The notes under the pieces were generated by a model that was given only the letters and a program-made list of their open reading frames with translations, was not told the origin of the DNA and searched no databases. From assembly GCA_910583885.1 (NCBI GenBank), contig CAJUAC010000053.1:1-20111 (forward strand): 20,111 nt of DNA, read 5' to 3'. Made by a program: the position numbers and the translations under genes. This stretch comes from an uncultured Oscillospiraceae bacterium (GTDB lineage Bacteria; Bacillota; Clostridia; Oscillospirales; Oscillospiraceae). Of this stretch, positions 13,906 through 20,111 are shown piece by piece (position 1 is the first letter of the stretch; each line of letters opens with the position of its first letter).

Positions 13906-16373
13906 GCCTGTACCTCCTGGGAAGGCGAGAGGTCCGACAATTTTGTCGTCATAATGCGGTACAGCTCCGTATCCCTGGGGAATCGGTCCACAAAGGGCAG
14001 GATAACGCTGCCATAGAACAGCAGCCCCTCCCCTTCGCCGGAATGCGTAACATAAGAGAGCTGGTGGGGGCTGATATTCAGCTGCTTGGCGAGAATCTGC
14101 CGGTCCCCGGCGGCTTGGTTGAGCATGAGGATAAAGTCGCTGTTCTCAAGGATGTTCTCAATTTCCCGAGAAGCCAGCAAATCCTTGATATTTTGCGTAA
14201 CACCAGTTGAAATCCCGCCCCACTTCCTGAACCGTTTCCAGATTTCCACGCTCCACGCTGCCAGCTCCCCCTTCAAGAGCAGGTGGAACTCATCCACATA
14301 ATATCGGGTGGTCTTTCCTGCGGCCCGGTTGACGGTGACGCGGTTCCAAACCTGATCCTGGATAACCAGCATCCCCAGCTGTTTGAGCTGCTTGCCCAGC
14401 TCCTTTATGTCATAGCAGACAATCCGGTTGTGAATGTCCACATTGGTGCGGTGGTTGAACACATTCAGAGAGCCGGTAACATAGATTTCCAGCGCGGTGG
14501 CGATGAAGTGGGCCTCCTTTTCCTCCTGGGCCAGGAGTGTGTTGTACAGGTCCTCCAGAATGGGCATATTCTCCGGGCGGGGGTCCTCCAGGTACTGCCG
14601 GTACACCAGCCGGACACAGCGGTCAATGACCGTTTTCTCCACCGGCTGGAGGCCGTCCTTGCTGCCCACCACAATGTCGCAGAAGGAGAGCAGGAAATCC
14701 ACCTTCAATGACAGCGGGTTTTCATCGTCCGAGTAGTCCAGATTGAGGTCCATGGGGTTGACGTACTGCCTGCTGGTGGGGGAAATCCTGATAACCTGAC
14801 CATTCAGCCGCTGCACCAGGGGGAAATACTCCGCCTCCGGGTCCGCAATGAGGATATCGTCGTCGGAGACCAGAAAGGCGTTGAGGATTTCCCGTTTGGC
14901 GGAGAAGGACTTGCCGCTGCCGGGTGTGCCGAGGATAAGGCCGCTGGGGTTTTTCAGTTTCTTGCGGTCTACCATGATAAGGTTATTGGACAGGGCGTTG
15001 AGGCCATAGTACAGTGCGTCCCCGCTCGACTGAAAGAGCTCCATGGTGGTGAAGGGGACGAAGATTGCCACGCTGGAGGTGGTGAGGGTGCGCTGGATTT
15101 CGATCTGGTTGAGCCCCAGAGGGAGGCTGCTCATCAGCCCTTGTTCCTGCTGGAAGTCCAGCCGGACCAGCTGGCAGTTGTGCTTCTGGGCGATGCTGGA
15201 TGCCTGGAAGATGTTGTTCTCCAGCTGCCGCTGGTTCTCCGCCGTGTTCACCACCAGGAATGTCACCAGGAACATCCGCTCATTCCTGCTCTGGAGGTCT
15301 TGCAGCAGCTTCTTGGCCTCCGCACCGTAGGTGGCGAGATCGGATGGGATCAGGTCCATATCATACCCTTGCCTGACCGCCTTTTTCTGCTCGTCAATTT
15401 TGGAGCGGTCCAGATCGGTAATCTTCCGCTTCACGGTCTTGATGGCGCTCACCTGATCCACTGGCTGGATATGGATATTGACAATGAGGGAGGATTCCAT
15501 ATCCAGGAAATCGGCCAACATGCGGTCATTGAGCTCCGGGGCCATGATCTGGACAAAGGAGGCAGCGCCAAACAGCCGCCCCACGCGGAACATCCGCCCA
15601 TTCCTGAACTCGAATGAGCTGGGGGCAATAAAGTCCTTGGTGGACAGGCCGCTGGGGGCCAGCCAGTCCCAATAGAACCGGAAGGGCCGCAGATCATCCA
15701 TATGGAAGATAGCGTGCAGCAGCCCCAGCCGCTCCCTGCCGTCCATGGGGGCGGCAATCACCCCCAGCCGCTTGAAGTTATTCAAAACAGCCGTCTCAAT
15801 GCGCTCCAGCCGGGGCTTGGCGGTCCGGATGTTCTCCGCCTCTATGCCAAAGGTCAGGTACTTGGTTTTGGTCAGGCCGCTGCTGCCCTTGGCAAACTGG
15901 CTTTGCAGGATGCCGGTGTACTCCCGCCGTACATCGTTGAAATCGTCCTTTTGGGGCGGAATGACGATGTTGGCGGCGGCGCTGTCGTGGGGCGTGGACA
16001 GGTCCAGGCACGAAATCTGCACATGCACGGAGCTGTCAAAGAAGTTGAGGAAGTCGCTCCAGCCCTCGAAAATGGCGGCTTTGTCATCGTTCTGGCTGAG
16101 CTGGTAGTTGATATCCTGGAACTGCACGGTTTTGGTGTAATAGGTATCCGTCACCCGGCAGATGCCGTCCGGGAACATCCGCTGGTAGGGGATGCTGTCC
16201 TGGGCGGACAGCTCCCTTCTCTCGTTCCGCTTTGATCCGGCGATGACAGCCTCAATCTGTTTCCGCTCTGCGCGGGTAAGCCGTCTGTTTGGCCTTGCGG
16301 GCGCGGGCTTTTCCTGCTGCCCGTCCTTCCGTCCGAACAGGCGGCGGAGCCTGCCTGTGATTGCCGCAGACAA
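13902..16373 (-). CDS. VirB4/TraE-like conjugation ATPase (CD1110 type)
   Basis: An 823-aa hexameric-type ATPase that powers the type IV secretion channel from the cytoplasmic face. The N-terminal part (IPYQRMFPDGICRVTDTYYTK in short segments near 61-82) is the CagE/TrbE/VirB region. Walker A is GTPGSGKS near 481-488 and Walker B is YYVDEFH near 688. A further helicase-like GDRQILAKQL lies near the end. The start is TTG at 16373, because AAGGAGGTG stands 8 nt before it. That places the start 122 nt inside the PrgI gene in another frame. The stop overlaps the PP-loop gene as ATGA. Full length for the family. Confidence 0.93.
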   Translation of the reverse strand: MSAAITGRLRRLFGRKDGQQEKPAPARPNRRLTRAERKQIEAVIAGSKRNERRELSAQDSIPYQRMFPDGICRVTDTYYTKTVQFQDINYQLSQNDDKAAIFEGWSDFLNFFDSSVHVQISCLDLSTPHDSAAANIVIPPQKDDFNDVRREYTGILQSQFAKGSSGLTKTKYLTFGIEAENIRTAKPRLERIETAVLNNFKRLGVIAAPMDGRERLGLLHAIFHMDDLRPFRFYWDWLAPSGLSTKDFIAPSSFEFRNGRMFRVGRLFGAASFVQIMAPELNDRMLADFLDMESSLIVNIHIQPVDQVSAIKTVKRKITDLDRSKIDEQKKAVRQGYDMDLIPSDLATYGAEAKKLLQDLQSRNERMFLVTFLVVNTAENQRQLENNIFQASSIAQKHNCQLVRLDFQQEQGLMSSLPLGLNQIEIQRTLTTSSVAIFVPFTTMELFQSSGDALYYGLNALSNNLIMVDRKKLKNPSGLILGTPGSGKSFSAKREILNAFLVSDDDILIADPEAEYFPLVQRLNGQVIRISPTSRQYVNPMDLNLDYSDDENPLSLKVDFLLSFCDIVVGSKDGLQPVEKTVIDRCVRLVYRQYLEDPRPENMPILEDLYNTLLAQEEKEAHFIATALEIYVTGSLNVFNHRTNVDIHNRIVCYDIKELGKQLKQLGMLVIQDQVWNRVTVNRAAGKTTRYYVDEFHLLLKGELAAWSVEIWKRFRKWGGISTGVTQNIKDLLASREIENILENSDFILMLNQAAGDRQILAKQLNISPHQLSYVTHSGEGEGLLFYGSVILPFVDRFPRDTELYRIMTTKLSDLSPSQEVQA

Positions 16374-16725
16374 TGCGATGCACCTCCTTGTCTAAGTGGT
16401 TCTGCCGCTCCAGGGCGGCATAAAAATTGTTGGTTTTGTAGGGCCGCTGCCGGGGCCGCAGAAAGCAGACCCGCAGGAAATTGCGCACCACCTTCTCCAT
16501 GGGCTGGCCGTTCTTCTCATACATAGCCAGCAGGAAGAAGGGGAGCATGACCAGGATCATGCAAAGGGAGGCGGCGCTGCTCCCCAGCGGCCCTTTGGCG
16601 AAAAAGAAAAGCGGAACGCCGAGAAGCGCACCGCCGCTGAAACAAAGAAGCTGGCGTTTCGTCAGATTGAACGCCAGCTTACTTTTTACTTTGGATAAGT
16701 CCTTGGGGACTGGCACGTATGCCAT
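16252..16725 (-). CDS. PrgI family inner-membrane conjugation protein
   Basis: A 157-aa protein beginning MAYVPVPKDLSKVKSKLAF, the hallmark opening of PrgI proteins (CD1111 type). Two adjacent membrane helices follow at about 28-45 and 52-70, then a basic cytoplasmic tail with NFYAALERQN near 105. PrgI is the VirB3-like partner that docks VirB4 at the membrane. The ATG at 16725 has AAAGGAGG about 9 nt upstream; an in-frame ATG at 16764 lies inside the radical SAM gene and is less likely. It starts 1 nt after the upstream stop. Its last ~41 codons also carry the VirB4 ribosome site and start in another frame. Confidence 0.9.
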   Translation of the reverse strand: MAYVPVPKDLSKVKSKLAFNLTKRQLLCFSGGALLGVPLFFFAKGPLGSSAASLCMILVMLPFFLLAMYEKNGQPMEKVVRNFLRVCFLRPRQRPYKTNNFYAALERQNHLDKEVHRIVCGNHRQAPPPVRTEGRAAGKARARKAKQTAYPRRAETD

Positions 16726-16726
16726 A

Positions 16727-17626
16727 TTACCGAGCCTCCTTTCTGGCTGGGAGATAGTCCGCAAAATGGGGTACGGTGTGGAAAATCTGCTTGCAGTTCA
16801 CCCAGCGTTGCAGATGCCGGGTAATGGGCGGGGCAGTTGGCCGCTCATAGATCATGACGTAGGGGTCAAAGCCCATGGCCCGCAGGGTGTTTACCCGGTA
16901 CAAGTCCTGCTGGTGGGTGCTGCCAAAATTGGTGAGCACGTACACCTTCCGTTTGCGGAAATTCTTAATCGTTGTCAGGTCCAGAAACCTTTGGAAATGG
17001 CCGGTCAGGTCCTCATTGGGGTTGTCCCAGGCGAAATGGACCGCCTTTGTCCGCACCTTGTTCAGCAGGGCCATATTGTCCGGGGTAATCAGCCGGATAT
17101 CCAGGCCCTGTGTGAAGTCCACCAGGGCGCGGCTCTCTGCCAGCTGCACCAGCAGCCTTTCATGGTCCGGGCAGGCCAGCAGATTGGGGTCCAGCAGCTT
17201 GATCTCCTTCTGTCCCTTCCAAAATTCGGAGAGGTCCGCCACATGCCGGCTCCGCCGCCCCTCCTTGCCTGACACGATGCAGAACGGGCATTGACGGGGA
17301 CAGCCCCGCGTCAGGAAACCGTAGGCGGTGCCGGAAAACTGTGGATAAATGCTGTAATTAGGGCAGATATGCTCCACAGCCTCCGGGAGATCGGGGCCGG
17401 GACCATAGCCAGTGCCGCCCTGTACCACCTGCTCCGCGTTGGAGATAGCAACCGTGTCCTTGGAGTATGTATCGGTGAATACCCGGCTTTTATAGACCAT
17501 ATCATACCGGCCCGACGGCTCCCACCACGCCACCTGATCCCCCTGTGCCTTATGATATGCGGCCAGCTTCATCAGGCATAAATTGGGGAAATGATGCGAA
17601 TCAACGTCGAATAATCCTATTTTCAA
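16727..17626 (-). CDS. Radical SAM family protein
   Basis: A 299-aa protein with MKIGLFDVDSHHFPNL at the N terminus, resembling the start of B12-binding-type radical SAM proteins, and RGCPRQCPFC at 107-116 giving Cys 109, 113 and 116 for a [4Fe-4S] cluster (C-x3-C-x2-C). LDPNLLACPDHE near 165 and QGLDIRLITPD near 195 are the usual barrel strands. It should generate a 5'-deoxyadenosyl radical, but the substrate is unknown. Recurrent association with phage and plasmid cargo suggests nucleotide or nucleic-acid modification; that is inference. The start is TTG at 17626, 6 nt after the DUF3848 stop, with only a weak ribosome site, so translation is probably coupled. Confidence 0.85.
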   Translation of the reverse strand: MKIGLFDVDSHHFPNLCLMKLAAYHKAQGDQVAWWEPSGRYDMVYKSRVFTDTYSKDTVAISNAEQVVQGGTGYGPGPDLPEAVEHICPNYSIYPQFSGTAYGFLTRGCPRQCPFCIVSGKEGRRSRHVADLSEFWKGQKEIKLLDPNLLACPDHERLLVQLAESRALVDFTQGLDIRLITPDNMALLNKVRTKAVHFAWDNPNEDLTGHFQRFLDLTTIKNFRKRKVYVLTNFGSTHQQDLYRVNTLRAMGFDPYVMIYERPTAPPITRHLQRWVNCKQIFHTVPHFADYLPARKEAR

Positions 17627-17632
17627 GATGTT

Positions 17633-18049
17633 TTACCGTTCCCTCTGCGGCATTCCTGTTATGACAGGCTTTTTATCATGAACAGGTTTTGCCGCCAGCC
17701 GTTCCCTCACGGAGCGTTTATGCGCCTGCTGCTGGTCAGCAATCCGCCTGTCGGCCAGCTCCCCGGCGCATTCCTGGATAGCGTTCATGAGGCCCGTATC
17801 CATATCGCGGAACTCACGGTAAATGTCCTCCAGCGGAGACGGAGATGCCAGCAGCGCCGTCAGCTGACCGGCGCTCAGCTCATCCGGCTCTATTGTCATC
17901 AGACATATGAGAATGTTTGACTTGGCGGTGTACTCATACGTGTGCTCCAGGATTTCCTCTGGAGACTGCTGTAGCAGATGATTGTGGTATGCCTCCAGCT
18001 CGTCAGCGGCCTTCTGGTATAATTTCTCGCTCAGTTTTTCATAATCCAT
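17633..18049 (-). CDS. DUF3848-like protein
   Basis: A 138-aa mostly helical, acidic protein beginning MDYEKLSEKLYQKAADELEAY, with the pattern SPEEILEHTYEYTAKSNILICL near 30-51 and LLASPSPLEDIYREF near 87-101. These two motifs are typical of the DUF3848 proteins found in clostridial elements and prophages; I make that assignment from memory. The function is unknown. The tail is basic and probably disordered. AAGGAG 6 nt before the ATG overlaps the stop of the upstream methyltransferase region, which lies 10 nt away, so it is within the same operon. Confidence 0.7.
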   Translation of the reverse strand: MDYEKLSEKLYQKAADELEAYHNHLLQQSPEEILEHTYEYTAKSNILICLMTIEPDELSAGQLTALLASPSPLEDIYREFRDMDTGLMNAIQECAGELADRRIADQQQAHKRSVRERLAAKPVHDKKPVITGMPQRER

Positions 18050-18059
18050 GCGTCTCTCC

Positions 18060-18581
18060 TTACTTCATATTTTTATCCAAATACTCAAATTCCAGCTGGT
18101 TTTCGCAGATTCCGCTGCATAGGTAGCCACTTTGGAACGGTGCGCTCTGGAACAGTTTCCCATCCTCAGATATGTATCCCACCCTGGGATGCAGCCAGAG
18201 CATTTCCACCTGATGCGCTTGGAACATTTGAAAACGCTCACGGCTGCTGAATATGCCCTGGAAGTTGATAAGCAGCGCAAAAGGTTTTCCGATCCTGTAC
18301 AGCCTTTCCAGCACCTGGTTTTTCAGACTATATGGCGGATTGCTGATGATGTAGTCGCACTCCGGCACATCCATTTGGAAGAAGTCCTGCCCCGTCTGGA
18401 TATGGCCGTAGATGACGTGAAATCCGCTATTGGAGAATACCTTCACAAAGGCGCTGTCCTTTGTATCAAAAGGGCACCATATTGTGGCCCCTGGCCGCAG
18501 CCGCCTCATAATGGGGTAAACCGCATAGGGAGGCGTGAAATATTCATCCCTTTTGCAGAATTGAAATTGTATCTGTGCCAT
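18060..18581 (-). CDS. Small DNA adenine methyltransferase-like protein
   Basis: A 173-aa protein with the adenine-methyltransferase motif IV NPPYS at 81-85, preceded by a beta strand CDYIIS. EYFTPPYAV at 13-21 resembles the motif X region of phage-type adenine methylases, and IWCPFDTKDS at 34-43 sits where the SAM-binding motif I belongs, but lacks the usual FxGxG glycines. It is short and has no clear target-recognition domain. It may be a phage-like orphan methylase with a degenerate SAM pocket or a methylase-fold protein of another use. GAGGGAA lies about 6 nt before the ATG. It follows the XF1762 gene by 12 nt. Confidence 0.75.
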   Translation of the reverse strand: MAQIQFQFCKRDEYFTPPYAVYPIMRRLRPGATIWCPFDTKDSAFVKVFSNSGFHVIYGHIQTGQDFFQMDVPECDYIISNPPYSLKNQVLERLYRIGKPFALLINFQGIFSSRERFQMFQAHQVEMLWLHPRVGYISEDGKLFQSAPFQSGYLCSGICENQLEFEYLDKNMK

Positions 18582-18593
18582 AGTTCCCTCATC

Positions 18594-19034
18594 TTATAAT
18601 TCCTTTTCATAGCGCAGCTTCATCTGCGCTGGATAGAGATCGACAGCAGGGCGGCGCGTTCCTGTCCACCGCTTGCCGCCAGCCAAGCCCATACACTCCC
18701 AGCCAGCAGCCCGGAGGCTGGTCCCCGGCTCCGTGTCCAGTGTATATGTGACTATCCTCTGATAGCCCAGCGCCTTTCCCGCTCGTGCCGCTGCTCCATA
18801 GAGAAAGCTGCACACATTTTTCTCCCCAGTGCTGCACAGGCGGTTGACCTCCAGTGTCAGGCCATCGTCCAGATAGCGGCTCACCGGACGGCCTACGATA
18901 GCCACACCCACCAACTGCCCTTCTCTCATACAGCCCAGGGAAAACTTGTGGCCGGTGACAGATTTATGATGCCGGTGGTGCTCTGCGACAAAGGCATTTG
19001 CGGTTTTTAGTGAAACAGGGATGAGTTTCAGCAT
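18594..19034 (-). CDS. XF1762 family (GNAT-like) protein
   Basis: A 146-aa protein with the recognisable XF1762 pattern: AFVAEHHRHHKSVTGHKFSLG at 14-34 in overlapping parts, VGVAIVGRPVSRYLDDG, LEVNRLCSTGEKNVCSFLYGAA, and TYTLDTEPGTSLRAAGW. The fold is GNAT-acetyltransferase-like, but the substrate is unknown. The family is found in phages, plasmids and conjugative elements, often near methyltransferases. The ATG is 11 nt after the VirB6-like stop and has no clear Shine-Dalgarno site, so it may depend on readthrough of ribosomes from the upstream gene. First of the cargo genes within the transfer operon. Confidence 0.85.
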   Translation of the reverse strand: MLKLIPVSLKTANAFVAEHHRHHKSVTGHKFSLGCMREGQLVGVAIVGRPVSRYLDDGLTLEVNRLCSTGEKNVCSFLYGAAARAGKALGYQRIVTYTLDTEPGTSLRAAGWECMGLAGGKRWTGTRRPAVDLYPAQMKLRYEKEL

Positions 19035-19045
19035 GGCGGTATCGG

Positions 19046-19915
19046 TTAATGGGCCTGGAATACTGCTTTTGCGAGGCTCCCTGTCTTAAAGAGGGTGAAG
19101 CACAGCAGCACCGTATAGCCCATGCACGTCCAGATTGCCTTGCTGATATCGCCGCTGACGGCGATGCTCTGCACCAGAATCGCGTAGATTGCCACACACA
19201 CCATAATAAGGAACGCCTGAAAACCCAGGGCAAACAGGGATTTCAAGTAGTTCTGCCCCATGCCTCCGAACTCCTTCCCCAGCATGGCCGCCATGGGGAT
19301 GGGCGCAACGCTGGTCACTAAATACACCTCTATCATCCGCCCATAGGTGATGATAAAAATACAGATGGTCAGCGCCCACATGGTTATGCCGATGAACATG
19401 GACTGGAACCACAGCCCCAGCAGCGGCCCCAGCTCCATAGCCCGCAGCTGGGCCTCCATATCCGGAATGACTGCGGTAAGATCAATGCTGGCATCGCCCG
19501 TGATTACCCCGGCGCTCCGGCTTACCACCTCCTGGGCTGCATCAAACGCGCCCATAACGATATTCCACGTATTGGAGACAATCAGGATGGCGCAGGCAGT
19601 CTTGAAAATCCAGCGAAAGAACATCCAGCTGTCTACGTCGTGGAGGCTGTTGCGTTCCGTGACCATCTGAATAAGCTCCAGCGTCATGATAAAAGCCAGC
19701 ATCACGCCTGCAATGGGCAGAATAACCGTTTCAGACAGGCTATGCACCATATTGAAAATGCTGCCGTTCCACGCCTGGGGCGTTGCCCCCACCTGACCGG
19801 CAATATCACCGATTTTCTCATTCACACCATCGAACATCCCGGACAGATTACTCAGGATGCCGCTGACCAGCACATCCCGGAGCCAATCGGTGATGCTTGC
19901 CCACAAAAAATCCAT
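19046..19915 (-). CDS. VirB6/TrbL-like conjugal transfer membrane protein (CD1112 family)
   Basis: A 289-aa polytopic membrane protein forming part of the mating channel. It begins MDFLWASITDWLRDVLVSGIL, then has membrane helices near 62-85, 103-122, 165-195 and two more towards the C terminus (SLFALGFQAFLIMVCVAIYAIL and CMGYTVLLCFTLFK). The loop VTSVAPIPMAAMLGKEFGGMGQNYLK near 200-225 is the conserved signature of TrbL/VirB6 proteins of this type. AAAGGAGG lies about 12 nt upstream of the ATG, after a GC-rich hairpin. It follows Maff2, the standard order in Tn1549-like elements. Confidence 0.9.
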   Translation of the reverse strand: MDFLWASITDWLRDVLVSGILSNLSGMFDGVNEKIGDIAGQVGATPQAWNGSIFNMVHSLSETVILPIAGVMLAFIMTLELIQMVTERNSLHDVDSWMFFRWIFKTACAILIVSNTWNIVMGAFDAAQEVVSRSAGVITGDASIDLTAVIPDMEAQLRAMELGPLLGLWFQSMFIGITMWALTICIFIITYGRMIEVYLVTSVAPIPMAAMLGKEFGGMGQNYLKSLFALGFQAFLIMVCVAIYAILVQSIAVSGDISKAIWTCMGYTVLLCFTLFKTGSLAKAVFQAH

Positions 19916-19937
19916 AAGGGCTCAATCCTCCTTTCTT

Positions 19938-19966
19938 GGCCCCTCCCGCCAGAGACGGAAGGGGCC
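19938..19966 (-). promoter_or_regulatory. Stable hairpin between Maff2 and the VirB6-like gene
   Basis: An 11-bp stem (19938-19948 with 19956-19966, one G-U pair on the minus strand) closes a 7-nt loop and sits immediately before the VirB6 ribosome site. No T-tract follows, so it is more likely an mRNA-stability or partial-termination element than a full terminator. Confidence 0.5.
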
Positions 19967-19986
19967 GGGATTGTCACGGGGTACGA

Positions 19987-20111
19987 TCATCCAAACAGGG
20001 TAGACAGCAGCGGGACCAGCAGCGTACCTACCAGGGCCATGCCGCCTCCGGCCATAAGCTGTTTCATTCCAAAATTGGTGAAACAGCCCACGGCTGGCGG
20101 CGGCATGGCCC
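19987..20111 (-). CDS. Maff2 family membrane protein, 3' end only
   Basis: The last 40 residues of a small hydrophobic protein are visible. They end GMKQLMAGGGMALVGTLLV followed by PLLSTLFG and TGA. The KQLMAGGG signature and the final hydrophobic helix match Maff2 (CD1113-type) proteins, which precede VirB6 in this family of elements and are thought to be small pilin-like membrane components; that role is inference. The residues just before (PPPAVGCFTNFG) are less typical. The start lies beyond the window. Confidence 0.75.
   Translation of the reverse strand, partial: AMPPPAVGCFTNFGMKQLMAGGGMALVGTLLVPLLSTLFG

Noticed and set aside
1..20111. CRISPR arrays, rRNA or tRNA genes
   Set aside because: I saw no regularly spaced repeats, no tRNA-like cloverleaf and no rRNA sequence anywhere in the window, though a covariance search was not possible.

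Overview
The window looks like part of an integrative and conjugative element (Tn1549 / Clostridioides CTn-like type) from a GC-rich gut Clostridia genome. The evidence is the gene set: Maff2, the CD1112 VirB6-like protein, PrgI, VirB4, the CD1108 NlpC/P60 protein, DUF4315, DUF4366, topoisomerase III, Cys-rich VLP, ArdC/YodL and TTRAP. Shine-Dalgarno sites are strong (AAGGAGG type) and intergenic gaps are very short. Species cannot be named from sequence alone.

Layout, in transcription order. From position 20111 down to about 1870 everything is on the minus strand. First comes the mating-channel block: Maff2 (partial), VirB6-like, PrgI, VirB4, CD1108 peptidoglycan hydrolase, DUF4315 and DUF4366. 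Two sets of cargo are woven into it. XF1762, a small NPPY adenine methyltransferase, a DUF3848-like protein and a radical SAM enzyme lie between VirB6 and PrgI. A PP-loop PAPS-reductase-family gene has its start codon overlapping the VirB4 stop. A Phd/ParE-type toxin-antitoxin pair with its own promoter, operator and terminator follows DUF4366. Then come topoisomerase III, an unrecognised gene and the Cys-rich VLP gene, ended by a strong terminator. A second block holds the ArdC/zincin/YodL/DUF4316 protein, an unrecognised 117-aa protein, TTRAP and the 5' end of the large helicase-methylase gene.

The block ends in a junction. The helicase gene is broken and continues into a tnpV gene. That tnpV is itself cut off near position 1875, where a convergent plus-strand large serine recombinase gene (480-1856) ends. 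This reads as a second, nested element that entered the conjugative element. Left of the recombinase lies a 48-codon minus-strand gene with its own promoter, Shine-Dalgarno site and terminator.

The most interesting signal is the 258-nt region before the recombinase (222-479). It carries a complete minus-strand small-RNA unit: a TTGCAA-18-TATAAT promoter and a terminator hairpin about 85 nt downstream. That RNA would be antisense to the recombinase leader. The leader can fold two mutually exclusive ways: an upstream hairpin (390-437), or a terminator-like, Shine-Dalgarno-sequestering hairpin (429-472) followed by six T residues up to the ATG. The antisense RNA covers one arm of the upstream hairpin, and a TTGGCG loop is present. 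This matches the logic of antisense-RNA attenuation known from plasmid copy-number control, here placed on a site-specific recombinase.
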